This document shows positions 1 to 7,789 of a stretch of DNA of 31,626 nt, piece by piece (positions within the stretch are counted from its first letter, which is position 1; every line of letters starts with the position of its first letter). The notes below the pieces were generated by a model. The model was not told the DNA's origin, searched no databases, and was given only the letters and a program-made list of their open reading frames with translations. Both the position numbers and the translations under genes were made by a program. Source of the stretch: an uncultured Prevotellaceae bacterium (GTDB lineage: Bacteria; Bacteroidota; Bacteroidia; Bacteroidales; Bacteroidaceae). Location of the stretch: the NCBI GenBank assembly GCA_937877625.1, contig CALFJG010000031.1, forward strand, positions 1-31,626, read 5' to 3'.

Positions 1-160
1 GTGAACGCGGGTGCTTTGATTGTGAACGCGGGTGCTTTGATTGTGAACGCGGGTGATTTGATTGTGAATGCGGGTGCTTTGGTGTGAAACGGCGGTGCTT
101 TGATTTCAAAATCAATCGGCTTGATTTCAAAATCAATCGGCTTGATTTCAAAATCAACGG
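1..160. repeat. Array of 21-bp repeats, at least 7 units
   Basis: Seven consecutive 21-bp units begin at 1, 22, 43, 64, 85, 106 and 127, followed by a partial unit to 160. The first four are close copies of GTGAACGCGGGTGCTTTGAT plus T. Units 6 and 7 are identical and of a second type that shares the ending TTGATT. The constant 21-bp phase across both types suggests one array that diverged. It may continue left of the window. Confidence 0.9.
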
Positions 161-230
161 CGCAGTGTTTTTCTTTGGTGGGGTGGGTGTATGGCGGTGT
201 GTGCTTTTGTTTTTTTTTGCTTTTGCCTTT
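1..230 (-). CDS. Possible repeat protein, partial, no start seen
   Basis: The minus strand is open from about 230 through the left edge. In this frame every 21-bp unit encodes a heptapeptide of the type KPIDFEI or KAPAFTI, and Lys, Phe and Ile keep their places in the divergent units. The + strand frame (VNAGALI repeats) is cut by a TGA at 85-87, so the minus frame is the better candidate. No ATG, GTG or TTG start is present in frame, so this may be an internal part of a gene, a frameshifted gene or chance. No family is recognised. Confidence 0.3.
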
Positions 231-281
231 TCAGTGAGCGTAAAAAAAAGGGTATATACTTAGTGCTGAATTTTTCAGTTT

Positions 282-289
282 TATTTTTG
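282..289 (+). promoter_or_regulatory. Probable -7 box upstream of the terminase
   Basis: TATTTTTG matches the Bacteroidota -7 consensus TAnnTTTG. The -33 position has no clear TTTG. Transcription would start near 296, just before the ATG at 311 and the GTG at 339. It lies in a 120-bp AT-rich stretch (161-282) with no other recognisable feature. Confidence 0.5.
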
Positions 290-310
290 TGCGAAACAAG
301 GCAAAAGAAT

Positions 311-367
311 ATGGTTTTCGGTTACATTAGGGTGAGTAGTGACAAACAGACGGTTGAGAATCATTAA
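311..367 (+). pseudogene. Serine recombinase N-terminal remnant
   Basis: ATG at 311 opens an 18-codon frame reading MVFGYIRVSSDKQTVENH and then TAA at 365-367. This is the signature N-terminus of resolvase/invertase-type serine recombinases: the GYIRVS strand with the catalytic serine, then the conserved DKQTVEN. Nothing downstream in any frame continues as a recombinase, so only the first 18 residues survive. The fragment follows a promoter-like box at 282-289 and overlaps the GTG (339) that opens the terminase frame. It is either a decayed recombinase gene whose promoter and leader now serve the terminase, or a small leader ORF. Confidence 0.6.
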
Positions 368-2141
368 ACCTGATAGTTTTTGCGATATGTCTGATAGTTT
401 TTGCGATATGTCCGTTTCTGATGCTGTTGGCGGTGTTGATGGGATGCAGGGCGGTGGTGCTGATATTGATAGCGGTGCTGATATTGATAGCGGTGCTGAT
501 ATTGTTAGCGGTGGTGATATTGACGGCGGTGGTGATATTGACGGCGGCGGTGGTGTTCGTCGTGTTTATCTGAATGCGATGCAGCGTGAGGCTTTGCAGA
601 CTGGTGCTAATCGCACGGTGGTTTGTGCTGGTCGTGGCACGGGCAAGGGTTTGTTGCAGGCTGCGATGGCTTTGCGTAATTTTCAGTCGATGGTGGGTTG
701 CACGGTGGCTTTTGTCAGCCCTGATACGAAACGTGCTTTGACTAATACGCTTCCGTCGATGTTTGAGCATTGGGAGCGTTGGGGCTATCGTCGTGGTGTG
801 CATTGGAATGTAGGTAGTCAGCCTAATAAGAAGCTTGGCTGGGGTGAGCCTTTGATACGTCCTGAGCATTGGGATAATATGATATCGTTTTATAACGGCT
901 CGGTGGGTATGGTGGTCAGTCAGGCGCGTATTGGTACGAGTAATAGTAAGTCGTTTGACTTTGTGGCTGTTGATGAAGCAAAGTTTATCAATTATGAGCG
1001 TTTGAAAAGTGAGACGCTTCCGGCAAACCGAGGCCAGGTGTCACACTTTGGGCATTTGCCTTGGCACCACGGTTTGTTAATAACGAGTGATATGCCTTTG
1101 TCGAAACGTGGCTCGTGGTTTTTGCGCTACGAGGGTGAGTGCGATGCTCGTCGGTGTGCTTTGGCTCGTCGTTTGGCTGTGGAGCGCGAGTTGATGTATC
1201 GGCGGGGTGAGGATGTGAGAGAGGTTGATGGTTTGCTGTTTGGTTTGCGCCGTGATTTGACTTACTGGGGCCGTTGGCCGAGTAGTACTAATGTGGCGGT
1301 GCTTGGTGAGGCTTGGCTTCGTCAGATGAAGCGCGATTTGCCGCCGGCGGAGTATCGTGCTTCTATTTTGTGCGAGATGCCTGAGCGTCAGGCGGATGGT
1401 TTTTACTCTTCGCTCTCTGATGCTAATTTCTACAATGATGCGGGCAGTGATACGTTTATTCTGCGCGACGGTTGGGACTGTGGCACGATGCGCCGCTCGG
1501 CTCGCGACTGTCGGAGCGATGGTGATTTGCTTGACGATGTGCCGCTTATTGTAGCTTTCGACTTTAATGCGTTGATAAATTGTATGGTTGTAGGCCAGGT
1601 GGTTGACGATGCTGATGCTCCGTTGCTACGTGTGGTTAATTCGTTTTTTGTGAAGTATAATCGTCGGCTTGTTGAGCTGGTAGATGACTTTTGTGCTTAT
1701 TATGCTCATCGGCGCAACCGGGATATTGTGTTTTATTTTGACAGCACGGCTTTAGGTAGCAATTATGCTGTGAACCGTGAGGATTTCCGTTTTGTTGTTT
1801 GCCGTGAGTTTGAGCGTCACGGCTGGTCGGTTCGCGCGGTGCCCATTGGCCGTCCGATGCACCACAATGAAAAGCACCTTTTGTTAAACAGTATGCTTGC
1901 AGGCCAGGGTCGTTTGCACGTGGAGATAAACCGGGGCAATAACGAAAGCCTTGTTTCAAGTATTGAGGGTGCTGGTGTGTATGGCGGCAAGAAGGATAAG
2001 CGGCTTGAAAAGGTACACGAAACGTTGGAGAACCCGCTTGAGACGCGCACGGATTTTTCCGACGCTTTCGACACGTTGCTAATAGGCTGCGAGCGTTTCC
2101 CGCAACGTGGTGCGCTGCTACGTATTACGAGTGATTTTTAG
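339..2141 (+). CDS. Terminase large subunit
   Basis: This is the DNA-packaging motor: an ATPase that pumps phage DNA through the portal, with a nuclease that cuts the concatemer. The ATPase domain (about residues 80-350 from the GTG start) has a Walker A-like GRGTGKG at 98-104 and a Walker B FVAVDEAKF with D212 and E213. The RNase H-like nuclease domain shows acidic residues in AFDFN (D408), FYFDS (D468) and SDAFD (D575/D578). The first 75 or so residues are not typical of the family: they consist of the 21-bp and 18-bp repeats. Starts at GTG 339, ATG 387, 408 or 444 are all possible; 339 is the longest and lies inside a recombinase remnant. The 600-residue length is within the family range, extension included. 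It is convergent with the endolysin, and the last 4 bp of the two genes overlap. The strand is opposite to the rest of the late genes. Confidence 0.88.
   Translation: MTNRRLRIIKPDSFCDMSDSFCDMSVSDAVGGVDGMQGGGADIDSGADIDSGADIVSGGDIDGGGDIDGGGGVRRVYLNAMQREALQTGANRTVVCAGRGTGKGLLQAAMALRNFQSMVGCTVAFVSPDTKRALTNTLPSMFEHWERWGYRRGVHWNVGSQPNKKLGWGEPLIRPEHWDNMISFYNGSVGMVVSQARIGTSNSKSFDFVAVDEAKFINYERLKSETLPANRGQVSHFGHLPWHHGLLITSDMPLSKRGSWFLRYEGECDARRCALARRLAVERELMYRRGEDVREVDGLLFGLRRDLTYWGRWPSSTNVAVLGEAWLRQMKRDLPPAEYRASILCEMPERQADGFYSSLSDANFYNDAGSDTFILRDGWDCGTMRRSARDCRSDGDLLDDVPLIVAFDFNALINCMVVGQVVDDADAPLLRVVNSFFVKYNRRLVELVDDFCAYYAHRRNRDIVFYFDSTALGSNYAVNREDFRFVVCREFERHGWSVRAVPIGRPMHHNEKHLLLNSMLAGQGRLHVEINRGNNESLVSSIEGAGVYGGKKDKRLEKVHETLENPLETRTDFSDAFDTLLIGCERFPQRGALLRITSDF
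371..412 (+). repeat. Two perfect 21-bp repeats at the terminase 5' end
   Basis: Two identical copies, 371-391 and 392-412, each contain GATAGTTTTTGCGATATG. In the terminase frame each adds SDSFCDM-like residues, and each copy carries an in-frame ATG (387 and 408) that could be the real start. Confidence 0.9.
462..551 (+). repeat. 18-bp repeat, five units, coding Gly/Asp linker
   Basis: Units begin at 462, 480, 498, 516 and 534, of the type GATATTGATAGCGGTGCT and drifting to GATATTGACGGCGGTGGT. In the terminase frame they encode DIDSGA and then DIDGGG. The unit length is a multiple of three, so gain or loss of copies keeps the frame. Confidence 0.9.
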
Positions 2142-2719
2142 TTTTTGCAGTATTCGGCCAGTGTGTCGATGTGTAGTTTGGCGATGGTCTGTTTGCCTTC
2201 CTCGCTGAGTAGGAAGTCCACGTCTTGGCGATTGTCTTGGAAAAGGTTTTCGGTGAGTACTGCAGGGCAGGCGGTGTTTTTCAGTATGTAGAAATTTGCC
2301 GTCCAGTATTTGCAGGTCGGCACGGCACGGTTTCCTTTCAGTCCGAGGCTTTCGGCTCTTTCTTGGAAAGCTTTGGCGAGTAGCTGTGCTCGGTGGCTTG
2401 CTCGTGTGTATATCCACGGGCTGAAGCCTCGTGCTGTTAGCCACTGTCCGTTTCCTGCTGCGTTGTTATGAATGCTCACCAGTACTACGTTTTGCGCTCC
2501 TTGGCGCGCACATTCGGCGTTGACGCGTCGGCATCGTTCCATTAGGCTTATATCGGTTTCTTCAGGCACGATGCGTCGGACGTTGAAGCCTTTTTCTGTT
2601 AGCCCTGTTTCCACGCGTCGGGCTATTTCGCGCGTGTATGCATATTCTTTCAGTCGCCCGTCGGGGCTTTGTTTGCCACGTGTGTTCACTCCGTGGCCGT
2701 TGTCGAGTAGGATAATCAT
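2138..2719 (-). CDS. N-acetylmuramoyl-L-alanine amidase endolysin (Amidase_3)
   Basis: A zinc amidase that cuts the bond between N-acetylmuramic acid and L-alanine in peptidoglycan, acting here as the phage lysin. At 193 residues it is a single catalytic domain with no wall-binding module. Expected zinc ligands and catalytic residues are present: H9 in DNGHG, E25 in KEYAYTRE, H84 in SIHNNA and E157 in LTENLFQDN. There is no signal peptide, so release needs a holin or similar, and none was identified with certainty. The start overlaps the stop of the upstream 141-residue gene (ATGA), so the two are translationally coupled. It is the last gene of the minus-strand run and collides with the terminase stop. 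Confidence 0.9.
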   Translation of the reverse strand: MIILLDNGHGVNTRGKQSPDGRLKEYAYTREIARRVETGLTEKGFNVRRIVPEETDISLMERCRRVNAECARQGAQNVVLVSIHNNAAGNGQWLTARGFSPWIYTRASHRAQLLAKAFQERAESLGLKGNRAVPTCKYWTANFYILKNTACPAVLTENLFQDNRQDVDFLLSEEGKQTIAKLHIDTLAEYCKN

Positions 2720-3141
2720 AGTGTTTTTTGTTTGTTTTTTAGTTTCAGTCTGTAGTATCTTTTGCGTATGGTGTCTGTGTATGCTGCTCCTATGTGGTTT
2801 TCGCTCACAAAGGCTTCTAAAGCTTTAGCCTCGGATGGTTCTTTGCGGTGTGCCACTCGTATGAGCATTGCGGTGTCGAGTGTGTTTTTTATGATGTGTT
2901 TTATTGCGGCGCGTGTGTATGGCGGCACGTATGGTCGTCCGAGTATTGTCTCGCCCACCTCTATTGCCAGTGCTCCTTTTCGCGGCAGGTCGGGTTTATA
3001 GTGTTTCGGTGGCTTTTGTGCTTCGTTTTTTATGATGGCCAGTATAGCGGAGTGTTTGCGCAGTATGACGGGTTCAATGCCTCCTGTTAGGTGCAGTAGG
3101 TAGCGTGCAAGGTATGTCGGCATATCAAGGTAGAGTATCAT
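2716..3141 (-). CDS. Hypothetical phage protein, 141 aa
   Basis: No family recognised. The protein is basic and probably helical, with no signal peptide or membrane segment. It starts MILYLDMPTYLARYLLHL and ends in a Lys/Arg-rich tail (RKRYYRLKLKNKQK). It lies between tape measure and endolysin, 47 bp after the tape measure stop, and its stop overlaps the endolysin start by 4 bp. That position fits a tail or lysis accessory protein. A basic tail could indicate nucleic-acid binding; neither role can be shown from sequence alone. Confidence 0.75.
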   Translation of the reverse strand: MILYLDMPTYLARYLLHLTGGIEPVILRKHSAILAIIKNEAQKPPKHYKPDLPRKGALAIEVGETILGRPYVPPYTRAAIKHIIKNTLDTAMLIRVAHRKEPSEAKALEAFVSENHIGAAYTDTIRKRYYRLKLKNKQKTL

Positions 3142-3188
3142 ACTGTGGGTTTTGCGCGCTGTGCTTCTTAAGGCGCACCGTCAGGGGC

Positions 3189-6100
3189 TCAGATTTTTCG
3201 GAGGCGTTTATATCGTGTGTATTGTTTGTGTAGCCCGTTGGGGCCGTCTATTGCTACGGTGGCGAGTGTGCCTTGTTCTATTTTCTCAGCGAGTGTGCCG
3301 AGTGTCTCTGTCAGGTTTTGCAAAAGAGCTTCGTTTGCGGCGTTTTGTGCTGCGTTGGCGGTGGTGTCCGAGGTGGTGGTGGCGTTGACGGTGGTGGTGG
3401 CTGGTGGTGCTGCCCACGTGCCGACGGCCTGAGCCAGGTCGGTGGAGGTCAGGCGTGCCGCTGTGCCGTTTCGCTGTGCTTGGTCTATGATATCAAGCAC
3501 GGGTCGCACGGCGGCATTCTGCACGCTTTCCTGTGCTGCGACAAACTCGCCACGGTGTACTACGCCTGCTTCCTGATACTTTCGCCCGGCGGGTGTGTAT
3601 CCACCGCTGGCGTATCCTTCCTTTTGTGCCTCGTGTTGTTTCTTTATGGCGGCTATCTGTAGCATCCCGGCGGCGGTGGCCAGTGCTGCGCAGGCTGCTC
3701 CGAGTATGGGGCCTCCGAGTTTTGCACCCCAGGCGTATGCGTTGATGGCCGAGAGCGACATTGACGCAATGGCTTGTGCCAGTTCTATTGTCTGCGCTCG
3801 GCGGTTGTATTTGTTCTTTATGTCGGCGATGGCTTTTTGCTTTTCTTCTTCGAGTGCTTTGGCGCGCTTTGAGCCGCTGCGTGCATTTTTTATCTGCTGG
3901 TCGTAAGCCGCCGACACTCGGTTCACCTCGGCATCTCGTGCGGCGTTCAGGTAGGTGGTGTATCCGCTTGCCAGGTTGCTCACCATTTGATACATTTGCT
4001 GTGTGGCGGCGAGTATGTTTGCGGTGTGTGCTTTGGTTATCTCCTCTTTGCGTTGCTCGGCTTCTTCGTGTGTGATTACGCCTTGTTCTTCAAGCTCGGC
4101 TATGCGCCGTGTGGCTTCTTGCTTGGCTTTCAGGTGCTCGGCGATAGCGGCTACTGCTTGCCCTATCTGTGAGGTGGGCAGTGCCGCGGTTTGCATTGGT
4201 GTGGCTTGTTCCACGGCGGCCTGTCGCTCGGCTTTTGCTTGGCGAATGAGGCTGATGGCTTGCTGGTGTGTGATAAGTCCGCGTTGCTCGGCCAGGTTTA
4301 TCTCGTTGAGTTTATTGCGTAGTGTTTCAAGGGCGGTGTCTTGCTGTGCCTGTGTGTAGAGCTCTTGCAGTGCTGTGGCGTATGCTGTTTCGGTAACGAG
4401 GCCGTCTTGCATATCTTTGTTCAGGCGTTCCACTCCCTCGGCCAGTGTGTTGGCGGCGGCCTCCGACAGTCCGAGTGCGCTTGCCATTTCTGTGCCTATT
4501 GGCTCGGCGGTTGGAGCGTTGGCGGCTTGTATCGGCACTTCGCGCCCGGCTTTTGATAGTGCCGCGATGCTTTGTGCCACACGGTCGGCCAGTGCCTGTG
4601 TCTGTCTTTCGGCTTGCCGCTGTGCATCGGCGGCGGTGGTGGCTGCTGCGGCGCGTTGTTGCGCGTGTTGGCGGTCGGCTGGTAGCAGTGCGTTTGGGTG
4701 TGCCTGTATGTCGGCTTCTATTACGCGTTTCAGGTTTTCAAGTATCAGGCGTGCGAGCGGTGTGAGGTCTTCGGCTCCGAGTTGCTCGTTCACGTGTTGC
4801 AGCCGTTCTTGTCGTTCGCGGTTGGCTTTTTCCTGTGCTGTCTCGGTGTGGGTTGTCTGTGAGGATGTGCCGCCTGTGCCGCCTGAGCTGCCCGAGCTGC
4901 CTGAGCCGCGTTTGCCGCGTTTGCCGCCACCAGTGCCACCTGAACCACCAGTGCCACCACCTGTGCCGCTTGTTTGGAAGGTGCGCAGGTTTGTGTTTGC
5001 TTGGTTTACGGCGTTTGATGCGCTTTGTACTGACGTTTGCAGCTTGACCGCCTGAGCGTACAGGCTTTCTTGTGTTGCGGTGTTTTTGGCCAGTTTGGTA
5101 TTCAGGTTTTTTATTTTGTTTGAGATGTGGTTTATCACTGGTTGGGGGAGGTAAATTATCTCGCCGCCTCTCATTAGTTCGTCCCTAGTACGTTCCGCGC
5201 GCTGCTGTGCCGTTGAAAGACTGTTTTCTGCTTCATCTATTTTCTTGCGTATATCTATGTTTTCTTTTTCTATCTTTTCTATCTCTCCCTCAATGGCGCG
5301 CGCCTTTGCCGCGGCGAGTATGTTTTGTGTGAGTGTGGCGTATGCGCTTGCTGCATTTCCCGCCAGTATAGCCTCGGTGCTTAGGTTGCCGAATACTTTG
5401 GGATATAGCCGCTGAAGCTCTTGGGCGGCGGCGGTGCGGTTTTCGAGCGACTGTGTAACGTCCTGTGTCGTTTCGTAGAGTACGCGCAGGTGTGTCGTCT
5501 CGCTTGCTGCACTTTTCTCTGCTTCAGCGTTGGCGGCTTTTAGCCGTCGCTGTGCTTCGGTGGCATCGTCCGAACGTGCCGCGAGTGCCACCAGTGCCGC
5601 CACCATTGCACCCACGGCGGCTGCTGCTGCAGCCCACGGGTGGCGCAATACGGCCACGTAGAGCCGTTGCACGGCGGCGGTGACGTTGTTTGTCCACAAT
5701 ACTTTCAGCTTATCCACGGCGATGCTGGCGGCCTGTGCTGTGTTGTAGGCTGCTATGGCCACGTTTGTAGCTATTACGGCGGTCTTATAGGCTGTGTAGG
5801 CGGCGATAATGCCGAGTAGCAGGGTGGTGTGGCTGGCAAAGAACCCGGCCAGGGTGGTAAAGAAGCCGACCACGGAGTTGCCTATTTGTAGCAGTTCTAT
5901 GTATAGCGGTGTGAGTTTTTCGCCGAGTGTGGCTGCCAGGTTTTCCTGCTCGTTACGCAGGCGTGCTATTTGGTTTGCGGTGCTACTCTCGGCCTGTGCC
6001 TGCTCATTTGCCACGCTGGTAGCCTCTCTGTAGGCTTGGTTGGCCATTTCTTGGTTTTGGCGCAGTAGGCTGGTGTTTTGTGCCAGTGTGAGTATGGTTT

Positions 6101-7373
6101 GCGTCACACCGCTGCCGGCCATTTTCAGGTTCTTCAGGGCTGGTGCTGCATCGTTGAGCTCGGGGTTCACCCGTGCAAAGCCTTCAGCCCATTGCAGCAG
6201 TGCCTCGTTTGCATTGGTACGTAGCAGCTCGGTAAAGGCTTCCACCTCCAGGCCGGCGGCCTGTGCTGCGGCTGCTGGTTCGCGATATATGTTTGTGATG
6301 ACGTTTTGCAGGGCTGTGGCGGCTTTTTCCACTCCCACGGCGTTGCTGTCGAGTGTTGCGGCATACGCTATTATTTCGGCCTGTGTCAGCCCGGCCTGAG
6401 CTGCCACGGCTGCCAGGCGGTTTGTAAATTCTACCAGGTAGCCCTCGGTGGCGGCGGTGTTTTGTCCGAGCTCGTTGATGGCCGAGCCTGTGGCGAGCAT
6501 TGCCGTGCCTATTCCGAGGCGTTTCACCTCGCCAAACATTGTCGCCAGTTTGCCGATGTTTCTCACGGCATCTTCGCCGAGGTCTTCGCCGAGTGCCACG
6601 TTGATGGTGTTGGCGGCCTGCACAAAGTCGAGTATGTCTTCTTTTGCCGTCAGGCCGAGCCGCCCGGCCTCCTGTGCCAATTGGTTCAGGCTTACGAGGC
6701 TGGTGGAGGTGTCAATCTTTTTAAGTTCCTCGTTGAGTTCCTGCACTTCTTGGCGCGTCAGGCCGGTGTATTTTGCCACGCCGACGAGCTCGGTGTCGAG
6801 CTCGGCGAATTTTTGCACGTAGGGTTCTGCAAGGTCTTTGGCAAAGGAAACTCCCGCGAAAGCGTTTTTAACGCCGAGAAAAGCGTTTTTGACGGCTTCG
6901 GCGGCTTTTTGTGCTCGCGAGCCGCTCTGCTCGGCGGCATCGCCGGCGGTGTGCATCTCCTCTCTCACACTTTCAAGCTCGGCGCGCACCTCGGCTGCTT
7001 TGCGCCGGTAGAGTTCCCATTGCTCTGTGCCGCGTTTCACTTTGCCGCTTTCCATTGTGCGCTCCAAGGCTTCAAGGGTGCGTTGCAGCTCTTTCGGGCT
7101 GGCTTGGTCGAGCCGTCCGAGTGTATCGTACACCTCGCGTCCCACGGCTTTGACGCGCGAGAGGCGGCGTTCCTGTGTGGCCAGCTGGTCGCTGAGCCGC
7201 TCCAGGCGTTTCAGCTCTTTTTCGTCAAGTCCTACTGAGAGCTGCTTTTGTTTCAGCTTTTCTTTTTCGGCTGATAGCTCCGCCACTTTGCGGCGTATCT
7301 TTTCTATCTCTTGCCCGGCCTGTTTGCCGTCCACCAGCACGGCGGCTTGGAAATTTTCTCTGTTAATAGCCAT
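3189..7373 (-). CDS. Phage tail tape measure protein
   Basis: Sets tail length and is ejected into the host envelope on infection. At 1394 residues it is the longest gene of the window. Order of parts: a charged coiled coil (about 1-150); a TP901-type core (about 180-480) rich in the A/G/L helices typical of tape measures; hydrophobic helices near 505-545 and 575-600 that could cross the inner membrane; a long Ala/Gln coiled coil; a Gly/Ser linker near 795-840 of GGTGG units with a basic KRGKRG; and a C-terminal hydrophobic stretch near 1220-1265. The start ATG (7371-7373) lies directly against the -33 element of a divergent promoter. The gene is the penultimate large product of the minus-strand run. 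Confidence 0.9.
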   Translation of the reverse strand: MAINRENFQAAVLVDGKQAGQEIEKIRRKVAELSAEKEKLKQKQLSVGLDEKELKRLERLSDQLATQERRLSRVKAVGREVYDTLGRLDQASPKELQRTLEALERTMESGKVKRGTEQWELYRRKAAEVRAELESVREEMHTAGDAAEQSGSRAQKAAEAVKNAFLGVKNAFAGVSFAKDLAEPYVQKFAELDTELVGVAKYTGLTRQEVQELNEELKKIDTSTSLVSLNQLAQEAGRLGLTAKEDILDFVQAANTINVALGEDLGEDAVRNIGKLATMFGEVKRLGIGTAMLATGSAINELGQNTAATEGYLVEFTNRLAAVAAQAGLTQAEIIAYAATLDSNAVGVEKAATALQNVITNIYREPAAAAQAAGLEVEAFTELLRTNANEALLQWAEGFARVNPELNDAAPALKNLKMAGSGVTQTILTLAQNTSLLRQNQEMANQAYREATSVANEQAQAESSTANQIARLRNEQENLAATLGEKLTPLYIELLQIGNSVVGFFTTLAGFFASHTTLLLGIIAAYTAYKTAVIATNVAIAAYNTAQAASIAVDKLKVLWTNNVTAAVQRLYVAVLRHPWAAAAAAVGAMVAALVALAARSDDATEAQRRLKAANAEAEKSAASETTHLRVLYETTQDVTQSLENRTAAAQELQRLYPKVFGNLSTEAILAGNAASAYATLTQNILAAAKARAIEGEIEKIEKENIDIRKKIDEAENSLSTAQQRAERTRDELMRGGEIIYLPQPVINHISNKIKNLNTKLAKNTATQESLYAQAVKLQTSVQSASNAVNQANTNLRTFQTSGTGGGTGGSGGTGGGKRGKRGSGSSGSSGGTGGTSSQTTHTETAQEKANRERQERLQHVNEQLGAEDLTPLARLILENLKRVIEADIQAHPNALLPADRQHAQQRAAAATTAADAQRQAERQTQALADRVAQSIAALSKAGREVPIQAANAPTAEPIGTEMASALGLSEAAANTLAEGVERLNKDMQDGLVTETAYATALQELYTQAQQDTALETLRNKLNEINLAEQRGLITHQQAISLIRQAKAERQAAVEQATPMQTAALPTSQIGQAVAAIAEHLKAKQEATRRIAELEEQGVITHEEAEQRKEEITKAHTANILAATQQMYQMVSNLASGYTTYLNAARDAEVNRVSAAYDQQIKNARSGSKRAKALEEEKQKAIADIKNKYNRRAQTIELAQAIASMSLSAINAYAWGAKLGGPILGAACAALATAAGMLQIAAIKKQHEAQKEGYASGGYTPAGRKYQEAGVVHRGEFVAAQESVQNAAVRPVLDIIDQAQRNGTAARLTSTDLAQAVGTWAAPPATTTVNATTTSDTTANAAQNAANEALLQNLTETLGTLAEKIEQGTLATVAIDGPNGLHKQYTRYKRLRKI

Positions 7374-7403
7374 TTGGGTGTATTGTATTTTTGCCTACTT
7401 TTG
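7373..7403 (+). promoter_or_regulatory. Bacteroidota promoter, divergent to tape measure
   Basis: TTTG at 7373-7376, a 19-bp spacer, and TACTTTTG at 7396-7403 match the -33 / N19 / -7 consensus exactly. Transcription would start near 7410 and drive the small membrane protein at 7457. The -33 element shares a base with the tape measure start codon. Confidence 0.75.
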
Positions 7404-7456
7404 CGGCACGGTTATTAAGTTTTTTTATTGTTGTTTTTTCCTTTGTTTTTCTTGTT

Positions 7457-7789
7457 ATGAAAATGCTCCTTTTGCTCTTTGCCTGCTGCGCGGGTTTTAT
7501 TGCTTTGGTGTTTGTTGTTACGCTCTGTGTAGCCCTGTGGCGGCGCAGCCGTATGTCGGCCTCGGAGTTTTCGGCTTATGTTAACTCGCTTTCCGAGCGT
7601 GCCGATAAGTCGGCGCGTCGGCCTGAGGGTGGCAAACGTGCCACGGATGGCGAGCATCGGACGGTGCGCCTTGAGGGTCGTTCGTGGTGGTCGGAGCAGC
7701 TCTCTCAGCTTTTCCTGTGGCAGATAGCGCACCGCCAGCATAAGATGTATATGCGCTCCGAGCGGCAAAAGCGTCGCGGCGGTTCATAG
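7457..7789 (+). CDS. Small single-TM membrane protein, moron-like
   Basis: 110 residues from ATG 7457 (MKMLLLLFACCAGFIALVFV). One hydrophobic segment spans about residues 2-27, followed by a positive LWRRSR stop-transfer and a hydrophilic, Arg-rich tail to RSERQKRRGGS. By the positive-inside rule the tail is cytoplasmic. An in-frame upstream ATG at 7391 would lie inside the promoter, so 7457 is preferred. Its own consensus promoter, its opposite strand within the structural run, and a 6-bp tail-to-tail overlap with the next gene suggest a separately expressed gene, possibly active in the lysogen. Candidate roles are holin-like lysis factor or superinfection exclusion; no family is recognised. 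Confidence 0.65.
   Translation: MKMLLLLFACCAGFIALVFVVTLCVALWRRSRMSASEFSAYVNSLSERADKSARRPEGGKRATDGEHRTVRLEGRSWWSEQLSQLFLWQIAHRQHKMYMRSERQKRRGGS

Noticed and set aside
1..84. + strand frame coding VNAGALI heptads
   Set aside because: Stops at TGA 85-87 in the middle of the 21-bp array, while the minus frame stays open across both unit types.
1..160. CRISPR-like direct repeats
   Set aside because: Units are contiguous with no unique spacers.
6306..7238. Long + strand open frame over the tape measure gene
   Set aside because: Shadow of the tape measure. Low-complexity, Cys/His/Phe-rich protein with no start context or family.
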